Source of the DNA: Nocardiopsis trehalosi NBRC 14201
GTDB lineage: Bacteria; Actinomycetota; Actinomycetes; Streptosporangiales; Streptosporangiaceae
Direction: 5' to 3'
NCBI RefSeq assembly: GCF_001552555.1
Contig: NZ_BCRK01000020.1
Span: 1 to 54,171 of the forward strand
Length of the DNA stretch: 54,171 nucleotides
Below the pieces are notes generated by a model. The model was not told where the DNA came from. It made no database searches and worked only from the letters and a program-made list of their open reading frames with translations. Of this stretch, positions 7,450 to 16,636 are shown one piece after another. The position numbers and the translations under genes were made by a program. The stretch's first letter is position 1, and every line of letters begins with the position of its first letter.

Positions 7450-8889
7450 TCAGTCGTCCTGGGGGGTTCGGGGGTCCGGGGGTGCCGGGGGGTCGGGTGG
7501 GGCTTCGGGCAGGGGGGTGTCGGAGGCGGGGGCGTCGGTCGGTGCCTGCATGGCCGCGATCGTGCCCTCGGACAGCCGCGCCCACGGGATGGCGAGGGCC
7601 AGCGCGCCGAGAACGCCCAGGGCCCCGGCCCCGGTGACGACCGGGATGGGCCCGAGGATCTCGGTGAGCAGGCTGGCCAGGGCGATGCCCACACCCTGGG
7701 CCGCCTGGAGGCCGGCCGCCACCAGGCCGAACGCGAGCCCGCGCCCCTCGGCCGGTACGCACAGCACGAACGCGGCGTTGGCGACGAACTGGTACGAGGC
7801 CATCATCCCGGAGAACACCAGCAGCAGCACCATGGCCCACAGCGGGGGCTCCAGGAGCCACGCCAGCAGGGGCAGGGAGGCCGCCACGGCCATCGGGCCG
7901 AGGAGGCGCATGCGGGTGTCGGGGTTGATGAGCCGGGTCAGGACGAACCCGCCGATGACGGCGCCCAGCGCCGACCCCGCCATGATCATCCCGGCCGCCA
8001 TGGGCCCGCCGTCGACCCGGTCGGCCAGCGGGTTGGCGAGCCCGTAGGGGACCATGTAGAAGCCGGCCAGCCAGGCGAGCAGGCCGAGGGTCCGCAGCCG
8101 GGAGTCGCCGAACACCAGGCGGGTGCCGTCGCGGGTGACCCGCCACAGCGAGGGGCGGGAGTCGCCCTCGTCGCGCGGCGCCGGGCGGGAGCGCACGCCG
8201 AGGAAGATGATGGTGGCCGACAGCAGGAAGGTCAGCCCGTTGTACATGACGGCGGGGTTGGGCCCGACCACGGCGACCACCCAGCCGCCCGCCACCAGCC
8301 CGACGAGGCTCCCCACCTGCGAGGTGAGGTTGATGATGGCCGACCCGGCGATGTAGCGCTCGCCCTGCACGATCTCGGTCATGAGCGCGGCCCGGGCCGC
8401 GCCGAAGGGCACCATGGGCAGGATCGAGCAGAACAGCAGCGCCCAGATGGCCCACAGCGGCAGCCCCGGGATGCCGATGCCGACGACGAGCGCCGCCCGG
8501 CAGACGTCGCTGGCGATGATGACGCGGCGGCGGGGGAAGAGGTCGGCGAGCCCCGACAGCAGGGGCCCGGCGATGATCTGCGGCAGGAAGGTCAGCGCCA
8601 TGGTGATGCCGGCCGCGAGCGCGGACGCGGTCTGCTGGTACACCAGCACCGCGACGGCGATGCTCAGCAGGTAGTTGCCGGTCATGGACAGCGCATGGGC
8701 GAGCCACAGGGCCTGGAACTCGCGGACGCGGATGACGTCGCGGTAACTGCGGCGCCAGTCGTTCTCGGGGGCGGGCGGGCCCGGTGGGCCGTCGTCGCCG
8801 GTGGCGGGGGCGTCGGCGAGGGGGCCGGCGGTTCCGGGCTCGTGTGCGGGGGCGTCGGTCTTGCGGCTGCCCGCAGAAGGTGTACCCAC
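7450..8889 (-). CDS. MFS transporter (DHA3-like exporter)
   Basis: A 479-aa membrane protein with about 12 hydrophobic segments after a 45-residue Pro/Ala-rich cytoplasmic leader. The segment LSGLADLFPRRRVIIASD is the A-motif loop between helices 2 and 3 (G-x-x-x-D-x-x-x-R-R-x). The overall layout (…REFQALWLAHALSMTGNYLLSIAV…) fits the DHA3/enterobactin-exporter-like MFS group. It probably exports a small hydrophobic compound by proton antiport; the substrate is unknown. The start is GTG 8889, with GGGAG about 7 bp upstream. The C-terminal tail is Pro/Asp-rich. It stands alone, with a 223-bp AT-richer promoter region upstream and no regulator beside it. Confidence 0.88.
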   Translation of the reverse strand: MGTPSAGSRKTDAPAHEPGTAGPLADAPATGDDGPPGPPAPENDWRRSYRDVIRVREFQALWLAHALSMTGNYLLSIAVAVLVYQQTASALAAGITMALTFLPQIIAGPLLSGLADLFPRRRVIIASDVCRAALVVGIGIPGLPLWAIWALLFCSILPMVPFGAARAALMTEIVQGERYIAGSAIINLTSQVGSLVGLVAGGWVVAVVGPNPAVMYNGLTFLLSATIIFLGVRSRPAPRDEGDSRPSLWRVTRDGTRLVFGDSRLRTLGLLAWLAGFYMVPYGLANPLADRVDGGPMAAGMIMAGSALGAVIGGFVLTRLINPDTRMRLLGPMAVAASLPLLAWLLEPPLWAMVLLLVFSGMMASYQFVANAAFVLCVPAEGRGLAFGLVAAGLQAAQGVGIALASLLTEILGPIPVVTGAGALGVLGALALAIPWARLSEGTIAAMQAPTDAPASDTPLPEAPPDPPAPPDPRTPQDD

Positions 8890-9112
8890 CCGGCGACTCC
8901 CTTACTGGTTCGCGGAGTGTCACTCTCGGTTGTTATTCGATGACCTAACGTTCCCGACGATGGTGGTACTTGGCAAGCGGTTTACCGAAATTCGTGTCTG
9001 ATTCGTTGCAGATGTTCTGCATAAGCGGAGAATCCCGCGCCAGTGCCAGGTCAGCGGATGTGGTGGGTGATCGGGTGAAATGTCGGGCGGCGGTGCTCCT
9101 TCCGCATTCCGC

Positions 9113-9457
9113 TCATCCCCAACCGAGCTCGTGCAGGCGCTCGTCGCCGATTCCGAAATGGTGCGCGATCTCGTGTACGACGGTGATCCGCACCTCCTCG
9201 ACGACCTCCTCCTCGGTGTCGCAGATCGCGCGGATCTCCCGCCAGTAGATGAGGATGCGGTCGGGCAGCACGCCCGCGTACCCGTCGCCCCGCTCGGTCA
9301 GCGGGATGCCCTCGTAGAGTCCGAGCAGCCCGGGTTCCGGCGGGTCCTCCGCGACGGTGATCACGACGTTGTCCATGACGGCGGTCAACTCCGGGGGAAT
9401 GGAGTCGAGCGCGTCTCCGACCAGTTCCTCGAAGCGCGTACGCGAGATATCCACCAC
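9113..9457 (-). CDS. Small zinc metallopeptidase-like protein (minimal MMP-like family)
   Basis: A 114-aa protein ending in the extended zinc motif H95-E-I-A-H99-H-F-G102-I-G-D105 followed by ERLHELGWG, which identifies the actinobacterial minimal metalloprotease-like family (PF06262-type). The N-terminus reads VVDISRTRFEELVGDALDSIP, with the family-typical LLGLYEGIPLTERG in the middle. It is soluble and probably cytoplasmic; its substrate is not known for the family. The GTG at 9457 is used here and a second GTG follows at 9454. It is transcribed away from the metallophosphoesterase gene. Confidence 0.88.
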   Translation of the reverse strand: MVDISRTRFEELVGDALDSIPPELTAVMDNVVITVAEDPPEPGLLGLYEGIPLTERGDGYAGVLPDRILIYWREIRAICDTEEEVVEEVRITVVHEIAHHFGIGDERLHELGWG

Positions 9458-9601
9458 GCCTCGTATTGTCCGCCGTGCCGGTCGGCCGCGCACGCCCGCC
9501 CCCGTTGCGGATGGTGTCCCGGCGCGGATTACGGGCAGGTGCCGAGCGCGCCACGTTGGCGCCGACGCCGCCGGGGGCATGATGGGAGGGTGTTGTCTCG
9601 C

Positions 9602-11149
9602 ATGAGAGCCGCACCGCCCTTCGACCTGCGCCGGGCCGCCGTCCGCCTCTCCCGGGTGCGCCGCGGCCGGGCGTGGCGGATCGGGGCGGTCGCCGTCGCG
9701 GCCCTCCTCGGCGGCTGGGTGGGGCTGGCGCTCGGCGGCCAGGTCACCACCCCGGTCGGCCCGGCCGACGTCCGCTTCACCGTGAGCCCGAGCTGGACCG
9801 GCGAGACCGTGCTCGACGTCGCCCCGCTGGGCCGCCTGGAGTTCGACACGCACGCCGCCCCGCTGCGGTTCGAGGCGGCCATCGCCGAGATCCGGCTGTC
9901 GGCGGCCGAGGAGATGTTCGAGAACCCCGAGGCGATCGACCGCATGGCGGCGAGCATCGGCACCGAGCTGCGCGACGGCGTGGTGCGGCTCTTCGCGCAG
10001 GCCGCGGGGGCGGCGGTGCTGGGCGCGGTGCTCGCGGCGCTGCTGGTGTTCCGCGACTGGCGGCGCTCGCTGTGGAGCGGGCTGACGGCGCTGCTCACGT
10101 TCGCCGCCGCCGGCGGGCTGGCGGCGTGGACGTTCAACCCCAGCGCCATCGCCGAGCCGCGCTACAGCGGGCTGCTCGCGGGCGCCCCGCAGGTCGTCGG
10201 CAGCGCCGAGGACGTCGTCAACCGGTTCTCCGAGTACCGCGAGCAGCTGGCCGGGCTGGTCGGCAACGTGTCGCAGCTGTACGAGGCGACGTCGACCCTG
10301 CCCGTATACGAGGACGACGGCTCCACGATCCGGGTGCTGCACGTGTCCGACATCCACCTCAACCCGGCGGCCTGGAGCGTCATCCGCTCGCTCCAGGAGC
10401 AGTTCCGGGTTGATTTGATCGTGGACTCCGGCGACCTCACCGACCGGGGCAGCGCCGCCGAGGACGTGTTCGCCGACGACATCGCCCGGCTGGACGTCCC
10501 CTATGTGTGGGTGCGCGGCAACCACGACTCCATGGGCACCCAGCGCGCCGTCGAGGCGCAGCCGAACGCGGTGGTGCTGGACGACGAGGTCGAGGAGGTC
10601 GGCGGCATCGTCTTCTACGGGGCCGGCGACCCCCGGTTCACCCCCGACAAGGCGCGCGACAACCCCGGCGCCGACGAGGTCGCCGCCCTCGGCGCCGAGC
10701 AGGCCGAGGGCCTGGCCGACGCCGGAACCGAGGTGGACGTCGCCATCCTGCACGACCCGGTGCAGGCGCGGGCGTTCCTGGGCGAGGTGCCGCTGGTCCT
10801 GTCCGGCCACGGGCACTCCCGCTACGCCGAACTCGACGCCACGGGCACGCGCTCCATCGTCCAGGGCTCGACCGGCGGCGCCGGCCTGCGCGGGCTCGAC
10901 CGAGGGGACGACCGGCCGACGCCCTACGAGGCGTCGGTGCTGTACTTCGACGCGGAGACCAAGCGGCTCCAGGCGTGGGACGACGTCACCCTCGGCGGGA
11001 TCGGGCTGACCTCGGCGCAGATCGAGCGGCACATCGAGCCCGACCCGCAGCGCGACATCACCCCCGCCTCGCCGTCCCCGACCACGCCCGCCCCGACCTC
11101 CCCCGGGCGGTCGTCGGCGCCGCCCCCCTCAGCGGACGCCGCCGAGTGA
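9602..11149 (+). CDS. Membrane-anchored metallophosphoesterase
   Basis: About 515 aa. An N-terminal membrane segment (about residues 20-43) and two more around residues 138-178 flank an extracytoplasmic region. The catalytic domain begins near residue 242 with HVSDIHL, then DSGDLTD, RGNHDS and SGHGHS, the ordered metal-binding motifs of calcineurin-like phosphoesterases. The tail is Pro/Ser/Thr-rich and disordered. The substrate is unknown; a role in cell-envelope or nucleotide hydrolysis outside the membrane is possible. ATG 9602 is chosen. In-frame GTG 9590 and TTG 9593 lie directly after a GGGAGG element and one of them might be the real start. Confidence 0.88.
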   Translation: MRAAPPFDLRRAAVRLSRVRRGRAWRIGAVAVAALLGGWVGLALGGQVTTPVGPADVRFTVSPSWTGETVLDVAPLGRLEFDTHAAPLRFEAAIAEIRLSAAEEMFENPEAIDRMAASIGTELRDGVVRLFAQAAGAAVLGAVLAALLVFRDWRRSLWSGLTALLTFAAAGGLAAWTFNPSAIAEPRYSGLLAGAPQVVGSAEDVVNRFSEYREQLAGLVGNVSQLYEATSTLPVYEDDGSTIRVLHVSDIHLNPAAWSVIRSLQEQFRVDLIVDSGDLTDRGSAAEDVFADDIARLDVPYVWVRGNHDSMGTQRAVEAQPNAVVLDDEVEEVGGIVFYGAGDPRFTPDKARDNPGADEVAALGAEQAEGLADAGTEVDVAILHDPVQARAFLGEVPLVLSGHGHSRYAELDATGTRSIVQGSTGGAGLRGLDRGDDRPTPYEASVLYFDAETKRLQAWDDVTLGGIGLTSAQIERHIEPDPQRDITPASPSPTTPAPTSPGRSSAPPPSADAAE

Positions 11150-11162
11150 CCGGCTTATCGCT

Positions 11163-11192
11163 TTGGCACTGGCCCCACATCTCCCCTATGCT
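11163..11192 (+). promoter_or_regulatory. Sigma70-type promoter of the tRNA-Glu gene
   Basis: TTGGCA (11163-11168) and TATGCT (11187-11192) are separated by 18 bp and lie about 55 bp before tRNA-Glu. The match to the vegetative consensus is good for this GC-rich genome. Confidence 0.6.
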
Positions 11193-11247
11193 GGTGCCGT
11201 CCCCGACGGCAGGCGAAGCGGGAAGTGGCGACTCGTTCGTCGTCGAG

Positions 11248-11320
11248 GCCCCCATCGTCTAGTGGCCTAGGACGCCGCCCTTTCAAGGCGGTAACGCCGG
11301 TTCGAATCCGGTTGGGGGTA
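11248..11320 (+). tRNA. tRNA-Glu (TTC)
   Basis: Cloverleaf with acceptor GCCCCCA/TGGGGGT (a G-U first pair), anticodon loop CTTTCAA on a CCGCC/GGCGG stem, T-arm GCCGG/CCGGT and TTCGAAT loop. CCA is not encoded. First of a three-tRNA cluster. Confidence 0.95.
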
Positions 11321-11427
11321 CGCTCCGGTCCGAGCACTGCCGAACGTCTGGCAGAATAAGGGCACGGAACAGCGCGGTGCCGACCACCCGAGCGATCGGG
11401 TGCGACGCAAGGTGCACAACTGAACAA

Positions 11428-11502
11428 GGTCCTGTGGAGCAGTTAGGAGTGCTCGCCACCCTGTCAAGGTGGAGGCCGCGGGTTCAAATCCCGTCAGGAC
11501 CG
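11428..11502 (+). tRNA. tRNA-Asp (GTC), copy 1
   Basis: Acceptor GGTCCTG/CAGGACC, anticodon loop CTGTCAA on CCACC/GGTGG, T-arm GCGGG/CCCGT with TTCAAAT. It is identical over its whole length to the copy at 22285. The short inverted repeat CACCCGA-GCGA-TCGGGTG lies between it and tRNA-Glu. Confidence 0.96.
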
Positions 11503-11529
11503 CCTCCCGTACCCACGCGGTGCGATCGA

Positions 11530-11603
11530 GGCCAGGTAGCTCAGTCGGTACGAGCGTCCGCCTGAAAAGCGGAAGGTCGGCGGTTCGACCCCGCCCCTGG
11601 CCA
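11530..11603 (+). tRNA. tRNA-Phe (GAA)
   Basis: Acceptor GGCCAGG/CCTGGCC, anticodon loop CTGAAAA on TCCGC/GCGGA, T-arm GGCGG/CCGCC. It lies 27 bp after tRNA-Asp and ends the cluster. Confidence 0.96.
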
Positions 11604-11621
11604 CTCGGTATGACCAGCGAG

Positions 11622-11655
11622 AAAGCCCGGAGCCATCACGGCCCCGGGCTTTTTT
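11622..11655 (+). terminator. Rho-independent terminator of the tRNA cluster
   Basis: A 9-bp perfect stem (11622-11630 with 11644-11652), a 13-nt loop and a run of six T (11650-11655) lie just after tRNA-Phe. This is the clearest T-tract terminator in the window. Confidence 0.9.
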
Positions 11656-11704
11656 GGCGTCGGTGGTGACGGCAACGGTGCGGCGGCGCCGGTCCCCGGG
11701 GTGG

Positions 11705-12697
11705 TCACGGGCGCGCGGCCTCCAGGCGCGGGGCCACGCCCGTCGGCGGGGTCCGCCGCTCCGCTGCGGGCCGGGGCGCGTCCCCGCCCGTCCGCGCCTC
11801 GGCGGGGCCCAGCGTCTCCACGACCACGGCCTGGAAGGCCCGGACCATCGCCGTCTCGGCGGCCGTGGGCCACACCAGGGCCAGCGCCGAGGCCGTCATC
11901 CCGTCGACCGGCACGTACACCACGTCGTCCCGCCGGTGGTAGTCCGCCGTGGGCCGGCACACCAGCATGGCCCCGGCCCCCGCCGCCACCAGGGTGAGCC
12001 CCTCCTGGAGGGTCTTCACCGGCTCGGTGTGTCCGATCGGCCGCCCCAGCGGGGTGCGGTCGGGCGCGTGGTCGGCGCGCCAGTACGCCGGGGCGGGCTC
12101 CGCGAACGGCACCAGCGCCACCCGCGCCAGGTCCTCCGCGTCGACCCCGGCCCGCCGGGCGAACGGGTGGCCGGCGGCGACCGCCAGCATCCGCTGCCGC
12201 CGCGAGAACGTCGCGCCCAGCGTGAGCCCGTCCTCGGCCACCGGCAGCAGCACGGTCGCGGCGTCGACCTCGCCCCGGTCCAGGGCGCCGAACGGGTCCG
12301 ACAGCGGCAGCTCGACGACGGAGACGCGGCACCCCGGGTGGCGCTCGTGGAACAGCGCGATGGCGGCGGTCATGTGCCGGTACACCGTGCCCTGGAAGCC
12401 CACGCGCAGCACGCCCGCCACCTCGCGCGCGGCGGAGCGGGTGCGTTCGACGGCGGCCCGCACCGCCGCGTAGGCGGGCGCGAGCCCGGCGTGGAGGTCG
12501 GCGCCCAGCGGGGTGAGGCGGACGCGGCGGCTGGTGCGGTCGACCAGGCGGGCGCCGATGCGCCGCTCCAGCGCGCGCAGGAGCTGGCTCACGCGGCTCT
12601 GCGAGACCAGAAGCCGTTCGGCCGTTCGGCCGAAGTGCAGTTCCTCGGCCAGGACCAGGAAGCACTCCAGTTCCCGGCTCTCCACGCTCGACGCCAT
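11705..12697 (-). CDS. LysR-family transcriptional regulator
   Basis: A 330-aa protein whose N-terminal 60 residues are a LysR winged HTH (ELECFLVLAEELHFGRTAERL, then SQSRVSQLLRALERRIGARLVDR), followed by a substrate-binding domain and a Pro/Arg-rich tail. The ATG at 12697 is preceded by GGAGGTGGAGG. It is divergent from the MFS gene at 12800 with 102 bp between the starts, the normal arrangement for a LysR regulator controlling a neighbour in response to a small effector. The last 30 residues look disordered. Confidence 0.93.
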   Translation of the reverse strand: MASSVESRELECFLVLAEELHFGRTAERLLVSQSRVSQLLRALERRIGARLVDRTSRRVRLTPLGADLHAGLAPAYAAVRAAVERTRSAAREVAGVLRVGFQGTVYRHMTAAIALFHERHPGCRVSVVELPLSDPFGALDRGEVDAATVLLPVAEDGLTLGATFSRRQRMLAVAAGHPFARRAGVDAEDLARVALVPFAEPAPAYWRADHAPDRTPLGRPIGHTEPVKTLQEGLTLVAAGAGAMLVCRPTADYHRRDDVVYVPVDGMTASALALVWPTAAETAMVRAFQAVVVETLGPAEARTGGDAPRPAAERRTPPTGVAPRLEAARP

Positions 12698-12799
12698 GGC
12701 CGCCTCCACCTCCGCCGAACGGGATCGATGAGCCCAGCTTATGGAACGGGGAGGACTTCGCCGTTGTCCGGGGCCGGTCGGACCGGTTCGCTGGGGGAC

Positions 12800-14029
12800 A
12801 TGTCGAACCCGATCCCAGCCACGTCCCCGGACCCGGCGTCCCCCGATCCCGCGGCGCGGCCCGCGCCCGAGCCGGTCCCCGTGCGGGGGTGGCTCGCGGC
12901 GGCCGTGGTCGCCCTGGGCACCTTCACCGTCGTCACCGCCGAGATGATGCCGGTGGGCCTGCTGACCCCGATGGGCGGCGCCCTCGGCGTCTCCCCGGGC
13001 ACGGCCGGGCTCACGCTGACCATCACCGGTTTCGTCGCCGCGGTGGCCGCGCCGCCGGCCACCCTGGTCGCCGGACGGTTGGACCGGCGCACCGTCCTGG
13101 TGCTGACGAGCGTGATGCTGGCCGCGGCCAACCTGGTCGCGGCGGCGGCGCCCGGCTTCGCGGTGATGGTCGCGGCGCGCGTGCTGGTGGGGGTCGCCAT
13201 GGGCTTCCTGTGGACGTTCGCCGTGGGGGTCGCGCCGCGCCTGGTCCCGGCGCACGCCGCCGCGAAGGCGACCGCGATCGTGTTCAGCGGGGTCGCGGTG
13301 GCGTCGGTGCTGGGGGTGCCGCTGGGGACGTTCCTGAGCGGGCTCGCGGGCTGGCGGGCGGCGTTCGCCGCCGTCGCGGGGCTGGCGCTGGTCACGGCGG
13401 CCGCGATGGCGCTCCTGCTGCCCCGGCTCCCCGCCGAGGGCCCCGTGCGGGTCGGCGGGGTCCTGGGCACGCTGCGCGTCCCAGCGGTGCGGGCGGGCCT
13501 GGCGCTCACGGCGCTGCTGGTCGCCGGGCACTTCGCCGCCTACACCTACGTCCGGCCGGCCCTGGAGCAGGCGCTGGGCGCGGGCGCCGCCCTCATCGGC
13601 GCGCTGCTGCTGGTGTACGGGGTGGCGGGCGTGGTCGGCAACTTCACCGCGGGGGCGCTCGTGGGGCGCGGCCCCCGCCGCGTGCTCGTGGCCATCGGCG
13701 CGGTGCTGGCCGTGGTCATGCCCCTGGTGCCGCTCCTCGGCGCCACGGGCGTCGGAGCGGTGGTGGTGATGGTCGTGTGGGGCCTGGCGTACGGCGGGGT
13801 GTCGGTGAGCACGACGTCCTGGACCACGACGGCGGCCGGGCCGGCGCGTGAGGCGGCGTCGGGCCTGCTGGTGGGCGTCTTCAACGCGGCCATCGGCGGC
13901 GGCGCCCTGATGGGCGGCGCGGTGGTGAACGCGGTGAGCCCGGCGGGGGCGATGCTCCTCGGCGGCGGACTGGCGCTGGCCGCGCTGGCGACGGCCCTCC
14001 TCGCCCGGTCCCCGGGACGGCAGGCCTGA
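12800..14029 (+). CDS. MFS transporter (DHA1 family, AraJ/PbuE-like)
   Basis: A 409-aa protein with 12 predicted membrane helices after a 30-residue Pro/Ala-rich leader. The first helix carries FTVVTAEMMPVGLLTPMGGALG, characteristic of DHA1 sugar/purine/drug exporters, and AGRLDRRTVLVLTS forms the helix 2-3 loop motif. ATG 12800 follows GGGGGAC. It is probably an exporter under the control of the divergent LysR protein; the substrate is unknown. Confidence 0.9.
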   Translation: MSNPIPATSPDPASPDPAARPAPEPVPVRGWLAAAVVALGTFTVVTAEMMPVGLLTPMGGALGVSPGTAGLTLTITGFVAAVAAPPATLVAGRLDRRTVLVLTSVMLAAANLVAAAAPGFAVMVAARVLVGVAMGFLWTFAVGVAPRLVPAHAAAKATAIVFSGVAVASVLGVPLGTFLSGLAGWRAAFAAVAGLALVTAAAMALLLPRLPAEGPVRVGGVLGTLRVPAVRAGLALTALLVAGHFAAYTYVRPALEQALGAGAALIGALLLVYGVAGVVGNFTAGALVGRGPRRVLVAIGAVLAVVMPLVPLLGATGVGAVVVMVVWGLAYGGVSVSTTSWTTTAAGPAREAASGLLVGVFNAAIGGGALMGGAVVNAVSPAGAMLLGGGLALAALATALLARSPGRQA

Positions 14030-14348
14030 CGGGGCCGAAGGGGCTCGCGCGGTGCGGAACGCCCGTTGTGCGGGACGCCGACCGCCGCGTTGCGCCGGGC
14101 ACGGTCCCGGACACCTCGACCCGCGCCGGGGAAGCGGGGGCGGGTGACTCCGCCGGGTCCGGGCCCTCCTGCCGCGTGGAGGGCCGGTGGTCCCGCCCCC
14201 GCCCCCGGCCACGCGGTACGGCCGGCGAGAAGGCGCTGGGCCCCGGCGGCCTCGGGCCTTCCCGGCGGCGGTGGTGGTGGTGACGACGGCGGCGGCGCAC
14301 CGGGTGGGCGGCGTTATGATCTTCCGCATTCCACGACAGGGGGAAGCC
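14030..14348. other. 319-bp gap without a supported gene
   Basis: Very GC-rich with no convincing reading frame. It contains the promoter of the small gene at 14349 and presumably the end of the MFS transcript; no T-tract terminator is present. Confidence 0.4.
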
Positions 14349-14606
14349 ATGCCCAAGAAGATCAAGCCCCAGGATCTGTCGCCCGATCTCCGGAAGATCC
14401 ACGACGAGGCCGCGGCCAAGCGCGGGGCAGCGGCCGCCGACGCGGCCGTCCAGCGCGTCAACTCATACTCCGGCATCATCGAGAACGCGGACCTCGCCAA
14501 GGCCGTCGCCGAGACCGCCGACCAGGCGGTGAACGCCCAGTACCGGCGGTCCGAGACGGCGTCCCAGCCGGAGCAGCCGAAGCGGCGCGGCTTCGGGCGC
14601 AGGTAG
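14349..14606 (+). CDS. Small helical hypothetical protein
   Basis: An 85-aa highly charged protein (MPKKIKPQDLSPDLRKIHDEAA…), mostly predicted helix, with a basic C-terminus (PKRRGFGRR). The start has a GGGGGAAG ribosome binding site 5 bp upstream; an alternative ATG exists at 14316. There are no cysteines, membrane segments or recognised domain. Codon use is normal for the genome, which supports it as real. Function unknown. Confidence 0.65.
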   Translation: MPKKIKPQDLSPDLRKIHDEAAAKRGAAAADAAVQRVNSYSGIIENADLAKAVAETADQAVNAQYRRSETASQPEQPKRRGFGRR

Positions 14607-14729
14607 CGCGGGCCCTCTCCGGAGGGCGGTGCCCCCTCGATCCACCGCCGTGCGCCGACCGGGGGCGTCCCCGCCCCCGGGCCGCCCGGGCACGGCGGGT
14701 GCCTCCGGGCGCGCAGTGCCCGGCGGCGG

Positions 14730-15569
14730 TCACCCGGCGAAGAACCGGGCCAGGGCGTCGGCGATGCGGTCGGGGGCGTTCTCCGTGGGGATGTGGTCCG
14801 CGCCGGGGATGCGCACCAGCGTGGTCTCCGGGACCTCCGCGGCGAACCGCTCGGCGTACTCCACCTTCTCGAAGGCGTCGTCCTCGCCCCAGACCAGCAG
14901 CTTGGGCACCGCGGATCGCCGCAGCGCGGGGACGAGGTCCCGGGTGTGGCGGCTGTCGGCCGCAGCCGCCAGCGCCAGCCAGGAGCGCTGGACCCGCGGA
15001 TCGGTCCACGGGTCCGCGTAGTCGGCGATCAGCTCCTCCGTCGCGGCCCCCGCCAGAGCCGACGCCACGGCCCGGCGGCGGGCCGCGAGCAGGTCGCCGC
15101 CGGTCGCGGCCGCGGCGACCTCCGGGTCCCCGAACCGGGCCACGTGCGGCGCCGGCCAGGAGTCGTAGAGGACCGAGTTGACCAGGGCCAGCCGGTCCAC
15201 CTCCAGCCGGCCGTGGACGAGCAGGTGCTGCGCGACGGCGCCGCCGATGTCGTGGCCCGCAACGGGAACCGGCCCGGAGAGCCCCAGCGCGGCCGCGAAC
15301 CGGTCCACCCACTCCGCGAGGGCCGGGACCGCGGCCGTCTCCGGGGTGAGCTCGCCGCCCGAGCGCCCCAGCCCGGGGAGGTCGACGGCGAGGGGCCGCA
15401 GCCCCGCCGCCGCGAGGCGGCCCACCACCGGAAGCCACACCCGGCTCCAGTACGTCCCGTGCAGCAGGAGCACCGGCGGGCCGCCCCGCCCGGCGGTCAG
15501 GTAGCTCGCCGCCTCACCGCCGACCCGGACCGAGGTCCGCCGCACGCCCGTCTCCGTCGTCTGTGCCAT
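14730..15569 (-). CDS. Alpha/beta hydrolase (epoxide hydrolase/dehalogenase-like)
   Basis: A 279-aa protein of the alpha/beta-hydrolase fold. The oxyanion-hole strand is PVLLLHGTY, the nucleophile elbow is V-A-G-H-D-I-G-G with Asp in the nucleophile position, as in epoxide hydrolases and haloalkane dehalogenases, the acid is in WGEDDAF and the catalytic His in GADHIPTENAP. It is probably cytosolic; the substrate is unknown. ATG 15569 is preferred; 24 extra codons are open upstream. It lies back to back with the GlxA-type regulator 70 bp away, so that regulator may control it. Confidence 0.88.
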   Translation of the reverse strand: MAQTTETGVRRTSVRVGGEAASYLTAGRGGPPVLLLHGTYWSRVWLPVVGRLAAAGLRPLAVDLPGLGRSGGELTPETAAVPALAEWVDRFAAALGLSGPVPVAGHDIGGAVAQHLLVHGRLEVDRLALVNSVLYDSWPAPHVARFGDPEVAAAATGGDLLAARRRAVASALAGAATEELIADYADPWTDPRVQRSWLALAAAADSRHTRDLVPALRRSAVPKLLVWGEDDAFEKVEYAERFAAEVPETTLVRIPGADHIPTENAPDRIADALARFFAG

Positions 15570-15639
15570 GGCACCACTGTGCCCGCGTCCCGCCGCGCGG
15601 CCGAGAGTCGGAAAAGACATCCCTGGGTACGTTCCTGCC

Positions 15640-16593
15640 ATGCGCCGTCATCGGGTGGTGGCCCTGCTCACCCCGCCCCAGTCCCCGTTCGAACTCGCCT
15701 GCGCCGCCGAGGTCTTCGGCACGGTCCGGCCGGACGTGCCGACCCGCTACGACTTCCGGGTCTGCGCCGAGCGACCCGGCCCACTGCCGACCACCACCGG
15801 CTTCGCGGTCGTCGCCGACGCGGGCCTGGAGGCCCTGCGCGAGGCGGACACCGTCGTCGTGCCCGGCCGGCAGCCGCCCGACGCGCCGGTACCGCCGGCC
15901 GTCACCGAGGAGCTGCGGGCCGCCCACCGGCGCGGGGCGCGGATCGCCGCCATCTGCACCGGGGCGTTCGTCCTCGCCCGGGCCGGGCTGCTCGGCGGCC
16001 GCCGGGCGACCACGCACTGGCGCCACACCGCCCGGCTGGCGGCCGCCTTCCCCGAGGTGCGGGTGGACCCCGACGTGCTCTACGTCGACCACGGCGACGT
16101 GGCGACCAGCGCCGGGACCGGCGCGGGCATCGACCTGTGCCTGCACCTGGTGCGCTCCGACCACGGCGCCGCGTACGCCGCCCAGGTCGCCCGGAACATG
16201 GTGCTGCCGCCGCACCGGGAGGGCGGCCAGCTCCAGTACGCCGCCCGGCCCACCCCCGCCCGCGCCGACGACTCCCTGGCGCCGCTGCTGGAGTGGGCCG
16301 CCGACCGGCTCGACTCCCCGCTGACCGTCGGTCGGCTCGCCGGGCGCGCCGGGCTGTCGGGCCGGACGCTCGCCCGGCGGTTCACCGAACAGCTCGGGAC
16401 CAGCCCGGGGCGGTGGCTGCTCGACCGGCGGCTCGACGCGGCCCGGGTCCTGCTGGAGCAGACCCGCCTGCCGGTGGAGGCCGTCGCCCAGCGGGTGGGC
16501 CTCGTCTCGGCGGTCAACCTGCGCCGCCGCTTCCGGACCCACCTCGGCACCACCCCCGGCGCCTACCGGCGGGACTTCGGCGAGACCCGGTAG
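15640..16593 (+). CDS. GlxA-type AraC regulator (DJ-1/PfpI plus HTH)
   Basis: A 317-aa two-domain protein. Residues 1-180 are a DJ-1/PfpI-like domain with the elbow A-A-I-C-T-G-A-F-V-L-A-x-A-G-L-L and the following TTHW. Residues about 215-315 are an AraC double HTH (LTVGRLAGRAGLSGRTLARRF…LPVEAVAQRVGL…). ATG 15640 is used; the frame is open 24 codons upstream but overlaps the divergent gene. Such proteins sense small metabolites and activate neighbouring catabolic genes; the 70-bp divergent spacing points to the hydrolase. Confidence 0.92.
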   Translation: MRRHRVVALLTPPQSPFELACAAEVFGTVRPDVPTRYDFRVCAERPGPLPTTTGFAVVADAGLEALREADTVVVPGRQPPDAPVPPAVTEELRAAHRRGARIAAICTGAFVLARAGLLGGRRATTHWRHTARLAAAFPEVRVDPDVLYVDHGDVATSAGTGAGIDLCLHLVRSDHGAAYAAQVARNMVLPPHREGGQLQYAARPTPARADDSLAPLLEWAADRLDSPLTVGRLAGRAGLSGRTLARRFTEQLGTSPGRWLLDRRLDAARVLLEQTRLPVEAVAQRVGLVSAVNLRRRFRTHLGTTPGAYRRDFGETR

Positions 16594-16636
16594 GGGCCCG
16601 GGCCGGGGCCGTTCCGGTGGTCGTGCCGCCCCGGCC

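Noticed and set aside
11654-12799. Long in-frame N-terminal extension of the MFS gene at 12800
   Set aside because: It runs opposite the LysR gene and reads as low-complexity sequence; the ATG at 12800 has its own ribosome binding site.
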